Assembly: GCA_017984035.1 (NCBI GenBank)
Contig: JAGOAF010000010.1
Location: 1-32,637, forward strand
Source of the DNA: Flavobacterium sp.
Lineage (GTDB): Bacteria > Bacteroidota > Bacteroidia > Flavobacteriales > Flavobacteriaceae
Direction of reading: 5' to 3'
DNA: 32,637 nt
Position 1 is the first letter of the stretch. The number at the start of each line of letters is the position of its first letter. Below, one piece after another: positions 24,180 through 32,107 of the stretch. The notes below the pieces were generated by a model that saw only the letters and a list, made by a program, of their open reading frames with translations, searched no databases and had not been told where the DNA came from. Made by a program: the position numbers and the translations under genes.

Positions 24180-25493
24180 TTAGGCACGAATAATTTTAGC
24201 ACCAATAGCTCTTAAACGCTCATCAATACGCTCATAACCTCTATCAATTTGATCGATATTTTGAATTGTACTGGTTCCTTTTGCAGAAAGCGCAGCAATC
24301 AACAATGAGATTCCTGCACGAATATCTGGGGAAGACATGGTAGTTGCTTTTAATTGTGATTTAAAATCATGCCCAATTACTACTGCTCTGTGTGGATCAC
24401 ACAACATAATTTTGGCACCCATATCAATCAGTTTGTCCACAAAAAACAAACGGCTTTCAAACATTTTTTGATGAATCAAAACATCCCCTTTTGCTTGTGT
24501 TGCAACAACTAAAACAATACTTAATAAATCAGGCGTAAATCCTGGCCAAGGGGCATCAGCAATAGTTAAAATAGAACCATCAATATCCGTTTTAACTTCA
24601 TAACCATCTACATGAGAAGGTATATAAATATCATCACCACGCTTCTCTAAAGTGATTCCGAGTTTTCTGAACACGTTTGGAATTACACCCAAATTATCCC
24701 AACTTACATCTTTAATTGTAATTTCTGATTTAGTCATTGCGGCTAAACCAATCCAACTTCCAATTTCGATCATATCTGGAAGAATTCTATGTTCACAACC
24801 ACCCAAACTAGCAACACCTTCAATAGTAAGTAAATTCGATCCAACTCCTGTGATTTTAGCTCCCATAGAGTTTAACATTTTACACAATTGTTGCAAATAC
24901 GGTTCGCAAGCAGCGTTGTAAATAGAAGTTGTTCCTTTTGCCAAAACAGCCGCCATAACAATATTAGCCGTTCCAGTTACAGAAGCTTCGTCTAATAACA
25001 TATGAGCTCCTTGTAAACCTTCTGCAGGAGTTTCTACACCATAGAAATGATCTTCTTTGTTATATCTAAATTTGGCACCCAAATTAATAAAACCCTCAAA
25101 GTGAGTATCCAATCTTCTACGACCAATTTTATCTCCACCTGGCTTTGGAATATATCCTTTACCAAAACGAGCTAATAATGGTCCAACAATCATAATAGAA
25201 CCACGTAGGGCTCCTCCTTCTTTTTTGAACGCTTCTGTTTCTAGGTAATTAACGTTTACCTCATCCGCTTGAAAAGTATACGAATTAGGTCCGTTTTTTT
25301 GAATTTTAACTCCTAAATTACCCAATAAAGTAATTAGTTTATTAATATCAATAATGTCTGGCACATTGTTGATTGTAACTTTTTCTGGAGTCAATAAAAT
25401 AGCACAAAGTATTTGTAAAGCCTCATTTTTTGCTCCTTGTGGTGTGATTTCTCCTTTTAGACGAATGCCACCTTCGATTTTGAAAATTCCCAT
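24180..25493 (-). CDS. murA: UDP-N-acetylglucosamine 1-carboxyvinyltransferase (MurA)
   Basis: MurA adds enolpyruvate from PEP to UDP-GlcNAc, the first committed step of peptidoglycan synthesis. The 437-residue protein has the EPT fold motifs: GAKNEALQ with Lys22-Asn23, SPDIRAGISLLIAAL, and a C-terminal DRGYERIDERLRAIGA. In the mobile active-site loop the usual Cys115 (GGCxIGxRP) is replaced: here GGDKIGRRRLDTH with Asp121 (codon GAT at 25131-25133). Enzymes with Asp here, as in Chlamydia and Mycobacterium, are active but not inactivated by fosfomycin. Its ATG follows the DUF4290 stop codon with no gap, so the two are translationally coupled. Confidence 0.96.
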   Translation of the reverse strand: MGIFKIEGGIRLKGEITPQGAKNEALQILCAILLTPEKVTINNVPDIIDINKLITLLGNLGVKIQKNGPNSYTFQADEVNVNYLETEAFKKEGGALRGSIMIVGPLLARFGKGYIPKPGGDKIGRRRLDTHFEGFINLGAKFRYNKEDHFYGVETPAEGLQGAHMLLDEASVTGTANIVMAAVLAKGTTSIYNAACEPYLQQLCKMLNSMGAKITGVGSNLLTIEGVASLGGCEHRILPDMIEIGSWIGLAAMTKSEITIKDVSWDNLGVIPNVFRKLGITLEKRGDDIYIPSHVDGYEVKTDIDGSILTIADAPWPGFTPDLLSIVLVVATQAKGDVLIHQKMFESRLFFVDKLIDMGAKIMLCDPHRAVVIGHDFKSQLKATTMSSPDIRAGISLLIAALSAKGTSTIQNIDQIDRGYERIDERLRAIGAKIIRA

Positions 25494-26213
25494 TTATTTT
25501 TGTTTATTTTTTTGAAACTGTTTTGGTTTTCCTGGTTTGTTATTGTTTTTGTTGCCTTGAATCTTTGGAGGACCTGCAGGTGATATTTTATTAGACATCC
25601 TTTTATTGGTTCGCAATAAATCGGTTGTATTCAATAACTCCTCGGTACTTTGTAATAAATTCAATTTGCCATCCGACAATTCGTAAAGATGTTCAAAAAT
25701 GACATCGTCTTTTACGGTATCTTTATTCCAACTTAAATACGATTTCTTCATGTGATTGGCAATCACTTTCACCAAGGCATTCTTCATTTCACCATCTTCC
25801 CATTTGTTTGCCACGTCAATCATGTATTTGATATTGTTGCCATAATAACGGTATTTGGGAAAGTTCTGTGGGTATTGTAAAACATCCGGTTTTAATTGTA
25901 ATACCTCTCTCGACGGAATTGGATAAGGTGATATTACATCCAACTTAAAGTCGGACATAATAAACAATTGATCCCATAATTTGTGTTGAAAATCAGGCAC
26001 ATCACGTAAATGCGGGTTTAAGGTTCCCATCACTTGAATGATGTATTTAGCAGCCTTATTTCGCTCCTCAGCATCTTCAATTTCGGTTGCCTGATCAATA
26101 AGTTTTTGCAAATGACGACCGTACTCAGGAATAATTAAATGCGATCTTTCCGCATTGTATTCCAAGTGATGTACAACATCATTAGCATTTTCTTTAGTAT
26201 ATTTTGAATTCAT
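25494..26213 (-). CDS. DUF4290 domain protein
   Basis: The 239-residue protein matches DUF4290, a family of unknown function limited to Bacteroidota. The conserved part (about 8-190) is helical, with HLEYNAERSHLIIPEYGRHLQKLI, MGTLNPHLRDVPDFQHKLWDQLF and YRYYGNNIKYMID. The C-terminal tail (about 205-239) is very rich in Lys, Asn, Gln and Pro and is probably disordered; it might bind nucleic acid or membrane. There is no signal peptide. It lies between the DUF493 gene (3-base gap) and murA (0-base gap). This tight coupling suggests a role with peptidoglycan synthesis, which is inference. Confidence 0.88.
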   Translation of the reverse strand: MNSKYTKENANDVVHHLEYNAERSHLIIPEYGRHLQKLIDQATEIEDAEERNKAAKYIIQVMGTLNPHLRDVPDFQHKLWDQLFIMSDFKLDVISPYPIPSREVLQLKPDVLQYPQNFPKYRYYGNNIKYMIDVANKWEDGEMKNALVKVIANHMKKSYLSWNKDTVKDDVIFEHLYELSDGKLNLLQSTEELLNTTDLLRTNKRMSNKISPAGPPKIQGNKNNNKPGKPKQFQKNKQK

Positions 26214-26216
26214 ATT

Positions 26217-26513
26217 TTATAAGGAAACGATCCCTTCAATTACCGAAACTTCGATGTATTTGTCAATTATTTCTTGTGCGTCTTTCATTTGAACATCTAC
26301 CGACACACTGGTAAATTTACCTGTTTTGGACTTAGTTGTTTTAATCACTGCCCCCATACAATCAAATGCATTTTCCACACGCTGCACATTATCTGCAACG
26401 GAAGGAACAATAAATTTAAAAAGGTATTCAGCTGGCCAAGTATTACTCATATCCAACTCTACTTTTAATCTCTCGTAAAATTCAGCTGTTTTATTTTCTT
26501 TCTCTTGATCCAT
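26217..26513 (-). CDS. DUF493 family protein (YbeD-like)
   Basis: The 98-residue protein fits DUF493/YbeD, small ACT-like alpha-beta proteins of unknown function. It shows WPAEYLFKFIVPS near 26-38, a helix with VQRVENAFD, and two strands KTGKFTSVSVDVQM and EVSVIEGIVSL. ACT-like folds often bind small ligands, but none is known here. It is the first gene of the operon leading to DUF4290 and murA. A divergent gene starts 148 bases away. Confidence 0.9.
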   Translation of the reverse strand: MDQEKENKTAEFYERLKVELDMSNTWPAEYLFKFIVPSVADNVQRVENAFDCMGAVIKTTKSKTGKFTSVSVDVQMKDAQEIIDKYIEVSVIEGIVSL

Positions 26514-26533
26514 TAGTAAGCATAAAATTAACG

Positions 26534-26541
26534 CAAATATA
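26534..26541 (-). promoter_or_regulatory. Flavobacterial -7 element for the DUF493-DUF4290-murA operon
   Basis: The minus strand reads TATATTTG here, 20 bases before the DUF493 ATG. The -33 box is not evident. Confidence 0.55.
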
Positions 26542-26636
26542 AGGTATTGATTTTAGAATTTAGAATTTCAAGTTGTTTTTTGAAACGAATGATAATTATC
26601 CTTAGGATTAATTTTTAAAATCCCAATTACTTTAGG

Positions 26637-26644
26637 TAAATTTG
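26637..26644 (+). promoter_or_regulatory. Flavobacterial -7 element for the NadR-like ATPase gene
   Basis: TAAATTTG matches TAnnTTTG and is only 17 bases before the GTG start at 26662, which implies a leader of about 10 bases. The -33 box is weak. Confidence 0.5.
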
Positions 26645-26661
26645 CGACTTATTTACAAAAA

Positions 26662-27201
26662 GTGCAAAAAGAAATCATCGTAATTATTGGTGGACCTGGA
26701 ACAGGAAAGACAACTCTCATTGACGGATTAGTCCAAAAAGGGTATTGTTGCTATCCCGAGATTTCTAGACAGGTGACTGCCGAAGCACAACGGCAAGGAA
26801 TTGAACAATTGTTTTTAGAGAAACCTTTGCTATTTAGCGAACTTTTGTTAGAAGGCAGAAAAAAACAATTCCTTGACGCACATCAAGAACCCCACAACAT
26901 TGTCTTTTTAGATCGAGGTATTCCAGATGTTTTAGCTTATATGCACTATATTGGAGACAGCTACCCTACTTTTTTTGACCTTGCTTGCAAAGAACATATT
27001 TACTCAAAAATATTTATTTTACCCCCTTGGGAAGCTATTTATGTGAGCGACCAAGAACGCTATGAAAACTTTGAACAAGCGCAATTGATTCACAATCATT
27101 TAGTAGAAACCTATCAAAATTATGGATACAAACTGATTGAGGTTCCAAAAGATAGCGTAGATAACAGAATTCTTTTTATCTTAGATCAAATTTCAAACTA
27201 A
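26662..27201 (+). CDS. P-loop ATPase (AAA_28 / NadR-like)
   Basis: The 179-residue protein is a small P-loop nucleotide-binding protein. Walker A is GGPGTGKTT (10-18), right after the first strand, so the GTG start at 26662 is needed; no ATG is available upstream. VFLDRGIPDVLAY near 91-103 is the Walker B / lid region seen in NadR-type ribosylnicotinamide kinases and AAA_28 proteins. The later DQERYENFEQA is typical of AAA_28 too. The substrate is unknown; kinase activity is plausible. It is the first gene before the RecQ-type helicase and fmt, with a 63-base gap to the ATG of the former. Confidence 0.85.
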   Translation: MQKEIIVIIGGPGTGKTTLIDGLVQKGYCCYPEISRQVTAEAQRQGIEQLFLEKPLLFSELLLEGRKKQFLDAHQEPHNIVFLDRGIPDVLAYMHYIGDSYPTFFDLACKEHIYSKIFILPPWEAIYVSDQERYENFEQAQLIHNHLVETYQNYGYKLIEVPKDSVDNRILFILDQISN

Positions 27202-27224
27202 AATAATACAATATAAAAGTAGTT

Positions 27225-27232
27225 CACTTTTG
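27225..27232 (+). promoter_or_regulatory. Possible -7 element for the RecQ-type helicase gene
   Basis: CACTTTTG differs from TAnnTTTG in one base (CA for TA). If real, it places the transcript start after the TTG at 27235 and supports the ATG at 27265 as start codon. Confidence 0.35.
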
Positions 27233-27264
27233 CATTGAAAACACAAAGTAGCGCCCTGAAATCT

Positions 27265-29160
27265 ATGCAAACAGCACTAGCGATTCTTCAGAAATATTGG
27301 AAGCATGATCAATTCCGATCGCTACAAAACGAAATCATCGATTCGGTTGTTAGTGGCAAGGATACTTTGGCAATTTTACCAACAGGCGGTGGAAAATCCA
27401 TCTGCTTTCAGGTACCTGCTCTAATGTCTGAAGGAATTTGTTTGGTCATTTCCCCTTTAGTAGCTTTGATGAAAGACCAAGTTGCCAATTTACAAGCTCG
27501 TAATATCAAAGCCATTGCTTTGACAGGCGGAATCCGTTCTGAAGAAATGATTGATTTATTAGACAATTGTCAATATGGAAATTACAAATTTCTGTATTTA
27601 TCACCTGAACGTTTGCAGTCGGATTGGATTTTAGACCGAATTAAAAATCTGCCAATCAACTTGATTGCTATTGACGAAGCCCATTGTGTTTCGCAATGGG
27701 GACATGATTTTAGACCCGCATATTTAAAAATTTCCGAATTAAAAAAACACTTTCAAAAAATTCCTTTTTTAGCCTTAACCGCCACAGCAACGCCAAGAGT
27801 TAAAGAAGATATCATTACAGAAACAGGATTGCAAAACCCGGCAATCTTTCAAAAATCATTTGCAAGGGAGAATATTGCTTATATGGTGATTGAAGCCGAA
27901 GACAAGCTCTATACCATAGAACAGGTACTTAAAAAAAATCCAGAACCTTCTATAATATACGTTCGAAACCGACGCTCTTGCATTGATATTTCTAATCAAT
28001 TAGCTGCTTTAGGTTATAAAGCTACCTATTATCATGGTGGGCTTTCGCCAAAAGAAAAAGACAAGAACATGTCCTTGTGGATGCAAGAACAAGTACAAGT
28101 AATTGTTGCAACTAATGCATTTGGAATGGGAATTGACAAAGCCAATGTAAAAACGGTTATCCATATTCAATTACCCGATAATATCGAAAATTATTACCAG
28201 GAATCGGGTCGTGCGGGACGTAATGGAGAAAAAGCATTTGCACTATTATTGACCAATACATCAGACGCGCAACAAGCTGAAAATCAGTTTTTGTCAAATT
28301 TACCCGATAAGCCTTTTTTGAACTCCGTTTACATCAAATTGTGTAACTATTTTCAAATCGCTTATGGAGAAGGCATCAACGAACAATTTGCTTTCAACCT
28401 CAATCATTTTTGCTTGAAATATAATTTTCCTATACTAAAAACCTATAATGCCATTCAGTTTTTAGACCGACAAGGTATTCTTAGTTTGTCACAAGAATTT
28501 TCAGAAAAAATACAATTGCAATTTTTGATTCCGTCCAAAGAGGTTTTACGTTATATCAGTTTAAATCCTAATGACGAGGAGATTATCCTTACCATTTTGA
28601 GAACCTACCCAGGTATTTACGAAATGCAAACAGCTTTTAATTTGGATTTTATTGCCAAAAAATCAAATCATAAACCAACTGAAGTACAAGTCGTTCTTCA
28701 GAAATTAAAAGAGAAAGACATCATAGAATACCAGGCAAAAAACAATGATGCTTCACTCCTGTTTAATGAAATTCGCGAAGACGAAAGAACCATCAATAGG
28801 GTGGCTAAGTATTTAGAAAGACAAAACCAACTCAAAAAAGACCAATTACAATCTGTTTTGCATTATATCACCGAAAAGGGAACCTGCAAAAATCGACTGA
28901 TATTGGATTATTTTGGAGAAATATCAGCTACAAATTGTGGAATTTGTTCCTATTGTATTAGCAAAAAGAAAAAAGAAAAAAATACCATTTCCCTTTCTTC
29001 GCAAATACTAACTTTATTACAAAATGAAGATTTGAATTCGAGAGAAATACAAGAAAGAACCCAAGCGGATACTGAAACTATTATTGAACTGCTACAGCAA
29101 TTATTAGAACAAGAACAAATCGTCATCAAGGCGAATAACAAATATACAATTCATCACTAA
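27265..29160 (+). CDS. recQ: RecQ family ATP-dependent DNA helicase
   Basis: RecQ unwinds DNA 3'-5' in recombinational repair. With the ATG at 27265 the protein has 631 residues (MQTALAILQKYWKHDQFRSLQ). A TTG 10 codons upstream opens a longer frame but sits beside a possible -7 element. Motif 0 (FRSLQNEII), Walker A TGGGKS, DEAH within IDEAHCVSQWGHDFR, the aromatic-rich loop, TATATP, and motif VI ESGRAGRNG are all present. The zinc-binding part is visible as Cys in GTCKNRLIL and in NCGICSYC. The HRDC domain of E. coli RecQ is absent, so this is the short form common in Bacteroidota. Its stop overlaps fmt by one base (TAATG). Confidence 0.94.
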   Translation: MQTALAILQKYWKHDQFRSLQNEIIDSVVSGKDTLAILPTGGGKSICFQVPALMSEGICLVISPLVALMKDQVANLQARNIKAIALTGGIRSEEMIDLLDNCQYGNYKFLYLSPERLQSDWILDRIKNLPINLIAIDEAHCVSQWGHDFRPAYLKISELKKHFQKIPFLALTATATPRVKEDIITETGLQNPAIFQKSFARENIAYMVIEAEDKLYTIEQVLKKNPEPSIIYVRNRRSCIDISNQLAALGYKATYYHGGLSPKEKDKNMSLWMQEQVQVIVATNAFGMGIDKANVKTVIHIQLPDNIENYYQESGRAGRNGEKAFALLLTNTSDAQQAENQFLSNLPDKPFLNSVYIKLCNYFQIAYGEGINEQFAFNLNHFCLKYNFPILKTYNAIQFLDRQGILSLSQEFSEKIQLQFLIPSKEVLRYISLNPNDEEIILTILRTYPGIYEMQTAFNLDFIAKKSNHKPTEVQVVLQKLKEKDIIEYQAKNNDASLLFNEIREDERTINRVAKYLERQNQLKKDQLQSVLHYITEKGTCKNRLILDYFGEISATNCGICSYCISKKKKEKNTISLSSQILTLLQNEDLNSREIQERTQADTETIIELLQQLLEQEQIVIKANNKYTIHH

Positions 29161-30107
29161 TGGAGAAATTACGAATCGTCTTTATGGGTACGCCTGAATT
29201 TGCCGTTGGCATTTTAGACACTATTTTACAAAATAAGTACGAAGTTGTTGGAGTAATAACGGCCGCAGATAAACCCGCAGGACGTGGACAAAAAATAAAA
29301 TATTCAGCGGTAAAAGAATACGCTCTAACGCACCACTTGCCTTTATTACAGCCAACCAATTTAAAAGACGAAAGTTTTATAGCTGAATTGAAGGCATTGA
29401 ACGCTAATTTACAAATTGTAGTTGCCTTTAGAATGTTACCCAAAGTAGTTTGGGAAATGCCTTCACTAGGCACGTTCAATCTTCATGCCTCTCTGCTACC
29501 GAACTACAGAGGAGCTGCGCCGATTAACTGGGCAATAATAAATGGAGAAACTAAAACTGGTGTTACCACCTTCTTTATTGATGATAAAATTGATACAGGA
29601 GCCATGATATTAAATGCCGAAACTACAATTGGCACCAATGAATCAGCAGGAGAATTACACGACCGATTAATGCAATTGGGCAGTGAAACGGTTATTCAAA
29701 CTTTAGCACTACTTGAAAATGGAACAGTTACGACCACTATTCAAGAAGACAATGAAGAGATTAAAACTGCTTATAAGTTAAACAAAGAAAACTGTAAAAT
29801 AGATTGGCATCAACCCGCTTCAGAAATTCATAATCTTATACGTGGTTTAAGTCCGTATCCTGCTGCATGGTGTTTCATCAGCGACAAAGGAGAAGAATGG
29901 AATGTCAAAATATATCAATCTACATTAGTTAAAGAATCGCATTCTTTAGCTATTGGCCAATTGGTATGTACCAAAAAAGAACTAAAAATTGCCGTTAATG
30001 ACGGTTTCATTCAAATTGAAAGCTTGCAATTCCCTGGAAAAAAGAAAATGAATACTGCCGAATTGCTCAATGGAATTCAATTTACGACTGAAGCAAAAGC
30101 TTATTAG
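29160..30107 (+). CDS. fmt: Methionyl-tRNA formyltransferase
   Basis: Fmt formylates initiator Met-tRNA with 10-formyl-THF so that translation can start with fMet. The 315-residue protein shows FMGTPEFAV at the N-terminus, the active-site set Asn107 and His109 in FNLHASLLPNYRGAAPI, and Asp145 in IDDKIDTG, plus the C-terminal OB-like domain (about 205-310, with ENCKIDWHQPASEIHNLIRGLSPYP). Length is standard. It starts on the last base of the recQ stop and is translationally coupled with it. Confidence 0.96.
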   Translation: MEKLRIVFMGTPEFAVGILDTILQNKYEVVGVITAADKPAGRGQKIKYSAVKEYALTHHLPLLQPTNLKDESFIAELKALNANLQIVVAFRMLPKVVWEMPSLGTFNLHASLLPNYRGAAPINWAIINGETKTGVTTFFIDDKIDTGAMILNAETTIGTNESAGELHDRLMQLGSETVIQTLALLENGTVTTTIQEDNEEIKTAYKLNKENCKIDWHQPASEIHNLIRGLSPYPAAWCFISDKGEEWNVKIYQSTLVKESHSLAIGQLVCTKKELKIAVNDGFIQIESLQFPGKKKMNTAELLNGIQFTTEAKAY

Positions 30108-30166
30108 GCACCAAAAAACGAGTATTTATAACGTTTTCGAGCTTGAAATCACGGGCTTTATGAACA

Positions 30167-30182
30167 AATAACTCAAGTTATT
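30167..30182. repeat. Short dyad upstream of the HU promoter
   Basis: AATAACT (30167-30173), CA, AGTTATT (30176-30182) is a 7-bp inverted repeat with a 2-base centre, ending 6 bases before the -33 TTG of the HU gene. It could be an operator-like site; chance is likely in AT-rich DNA. Confidence 0.4.
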
Positions 30183-30188
30183 AACAAA

Positions 30189-30215
30189 TTGACCCAAAAA
30201 TGTTTTTTACCCTTG
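30189..30215 (+). promoter_or_regulatory. Promoter for the HU gene
   Basis: TTG (30189-30191) and TACCCTTG (30208-30215), 16 bases apart, resemble the Bacteroidota consensus with one mismatch in the -7 element. The leader to the HU ATG would be about 65 bases. Confidence 0.5.
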
Positions 30216-30285
30216 CACAGTAGGGATTTCCTGCTAATTTTGTTTAACAATTTTTTTTTAACCAACAATTAATAAAACATTTATT

Positions 30286-30558
30286 ATGAACAAATCAGAA
30301 TTAATCGACGCTATCGCTGCTGACGCAGGAATTACTAAAGCAGCTGCTAAATTGGCTTTAGAATCATTTTTAGGAAACGTAAGTGGTACTTTGAAAAAAG
30401 GTGGAAGAGTTTCTTTAGTAGGTTTCGGATCTTGGTCAGTATCTAACAGAGCTGCAAGAGATGGTAGAAATCCACAAACTGGAAAAACTATCAAAATTGC
30501 TGCTAAAAATGTAGTAAAATTCAAAGCTGGAGCTGAATTAGAAGGAGCTGTAAACTAA
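30286..30558 (+). CDS. HU-family DNA-binding protein
   Basis: HU is a small nucleoid protein that bends DNA as a dimer. The 90-residue product is a complete HU: helical N-terminus MNKSELIDAIAADAGITKAAAKLALESFL, the GRVSLVGFGSWSV strands, the DNA-binding arm with RNPQTGKTIKIAA, and the final VVKFKAGAELEGAV helix. It is a single-gene unit with its own promoter and terminator, as expected for a highly expressed gene. IHF-type specificity is not suggested by the arm. Confidence 0.97.
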   Translation: MNKSELIDAIAADAGITKAAAKLALESFLGNVSGTLKKGGRVSLVGFGSWSVSNRAARDGRNPQTGKTIKIAAKNVVKFKAGAELEGAVN

Positions 30559-30585
30559 ATTTTAGTTTTCCTTATACAAATTAAG

Positions 30586-30610
30586 CCTTCCTTATTGGAA
30601 GGTTTTTTTT
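30586..30610 (+). terminator. Intrinsic terminator after the HU gene
   Basis: CCTTCC (30586-30591), loop TTATT, GGAAGG (30597-30602), then eight T bases. Confidence 0.88.
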
Positions 30611-30660
30611 TGCCTTTATTCGAAAAAAAACGGTTCGTCTAAATTTTATTATTAATTTTA

Positions 30661-31236
30661 ATGAAAATTGCAGCTATGATTTCAGCAAAACTTAATAAAG
30701 GGCAACTTCTTATAGCCGACCCAGTAATACTTGGGGATGCCTCTTTTGCAAGAACTGTAATCTTACTAACTGCACATAACAAAGAAGGCTCCGTTGGTTT
30801 TATCCTCAACAAACCTTTACAATACTCCATTACGGATTTGCTCCCTGAAATAAATATTCCATTTAAAGTATATAATGGAGGACCGGTGGAACAAGACAAT
30901 CTCTATTTTATTCATGATGTACCAAATTTGATTCCAAATAGTGTGGAAATTTCAAACGGTATTTATTGGGGTGGTTGTTTCGAATCAGTAAAAGAATTGA
31001 TTAAAAATCAAAAAATTGGTAAAAATAATATCCGCTTTTTTTTAGGTTATACGGGCTGGGATGAAAATCAGTTAGAGTCTGAAATGGAGCAAAATTCCTG
31101 GATAGCCACAACCAATATTCATGAAAATAAAATTATCAGCAAATCCACCACTCATTTTTGGAAAGAAAAAATTATCGAATTAGGAGGTGATTACCTCATT
31201 TGGTCAAATGCGCCAGAAGATCCTTATTTGAATTAA
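30661..31236 (+). CDS. YqgE/AlgH family protein
   Basis: The 191-residue protein matches YqgE/AlgH (DUF179), a widespread family with no firmly known function. Marks are LNKGQLLIADPVILGDASFARTVILLTAHN, GSVGFILNKPL, VYNGGPVEQDNLYFIHD and FFLGYTGWDENQLESEM. There is no signal peptide. A second ATG five codons in (30676, MISAKLNKG) is an equally good start, since homologues usually begin near that point. Its 3' end overlaps the converging class IV aminotransferase gene by 4 bases, and no terminator lies between. Confidence 0.92.
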   Translation: MKIAAMISAKLNKGQLLIADPVILGDASFARTVILLTAHNKEGSVGFILNKPLQYSITDLLPEINIPFKVYNGGPVEQDNLYFIHDVPNLIPNSVEISNGIYWGGCFESVKELIKNQKIGKNNIRFFLGYTGWDENQLESEMEQNSWIATTNIHENKIISKSTTHFWKEKIIELGGDYLIWSNAPEDPYLN

Positions 31237-32054
31237 ACAGCAATAAACTCATTTAATTTGTCAACTAACTGATTTGCTACTTTATTAGCAAACTCTTTTT
31301 TTCTGTATTTAGAAATGGATTGAATTCCTTTTATAACATTAGTATAAAACAATTCATCTGCCTTTTGTAAATCAAATGGTGAAATCACAGCTTCAATTAA
31401 TTCCAATCCGTCTATTTTTTTTGCCAAAACAAGCAATTGCTTTCTCAAAATACCATTACAACATCCTTCTGAAATAGGTGGCGTAATTAATTGGTTGCCT
31501 TGCACCATAAAGATATTGCCTTGCAACACTTCTACCACATTTTTTGATTCGTTAAGTAAAATACAATTATCCAAATCGTTTTCGTCTGCATAAATACTTG
31601 CCGTAACATGAAGTACTTTATTTGTAGTCTTCAAAGTAGAAAGCAGTTGTTTAGAGATATAAAAATCTTTGTATAAATCTACTTCACAGGATGTGGATTC
31701 CCAAACGTAAGCCTGATTGTCCAAAGGCGTAGCATGAATCAAAAAAGAAATAGTATTGGTAGTGGGTAAATAAAACCCTCCCTCATTACGATACACTGTA
31801 ATTCGCGCACGAGCCGATGCATTACAACCACTAGCTGTAACTGATGTTAGCACCTGCTCTTCAAAAAACTCCATCGTAAAATCCATTGGAATTTCCATTC
31901 GTAATATACGCATAGAAGCCATCAACCTAAAATAATGATCTTCTAAAAAGAGAATTTTACCGTTTACAATTTTCAAGGTTTCAAACACGGCATCACCATA
32001 TAAAAACCCACGATTATGTTTCAAATTATTCTCTTGTACGTTACTATTCATCAT
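31233..32054 (-). CDS. Class IV aminotransferase (aminodeoxychorismate lyase / BCAT-like)
   Basis: The 273-residue protein has the PLP fold-type IV layout: HNRGFLYGDAVFETLKI at 13-29, ARARITVYRNEGG at 81-93, a lysine in LSTLKTTNKVLH that fits the PLP-binding Lys (Lys142), NCILLNESKNVVEVLQGNIF, and TPPISEGCCNGILRKQLL. Family members are PabC (4-amino-4-deoxychorismate lyase, folate pathway), BCAT and D-amino acid aminotransferase. Length and the ETLK start fit a PabC-like role best, but specificity is not certain. Two ATGs are adjacent (32054 and 32051). It has an unusual promoter inside a terminator hairpin. Confidence 0.88.
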   Translation of the reverse strand: MMNSNVQENNLKHNRGFLYGDAVFETLKIVNGKILFLEDHYFRLMASMRILRMEIPMDFTMEFFEEQVLTSVTASGCNASARARITVYRNEGGFYLPTTNTISFLIHATPLDNQAYVWESTSCEVDLYKDFYISKQLLSTLKTTNKVLHVTASIYADENDLDNCILLNESKNVVEVLQGNIFMVQGNQLITPPISEGCCNGILRKQLLVLAKKIDGLELIEAVISPFDLQKADELFYTNVIKGIQSISKYRKKEFANKVANQLVDKLNEFIAV

Positions 32055-32089
32055 AAAAAAAGCCCTGAATTTGGTTCAGGGCAAATATA
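32054..32089 (-). terminator. Terminator of the START-like gene with embedded promoter for the aminotransferase gene
   Basis: The minus strand reads GCCCTGAA (32082-32075), loop, TTCAGGGC (32069-32062), then seven T bases (32060-32054) that run into the ATG of the aminotransferase gene. The same strand has TATATTTG at 32089-32082, an exact -7 element whose last G lies on the first stem base. The transcript from it would begin inside the first arm and so lack the full hairpin. Confidence 0.6.
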
Positions 32090-32107
32090 AGTTATAAAAT
32101 ACAATTT

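Noticed and set aside
27235..27264. TTG-initiated extension of the RecQ-type helicase
   Set aside because: The extra 10 residues are not part of the family and the TTG is next to a possible -7 element; the ATG at 27265 is preferred, though not proven.
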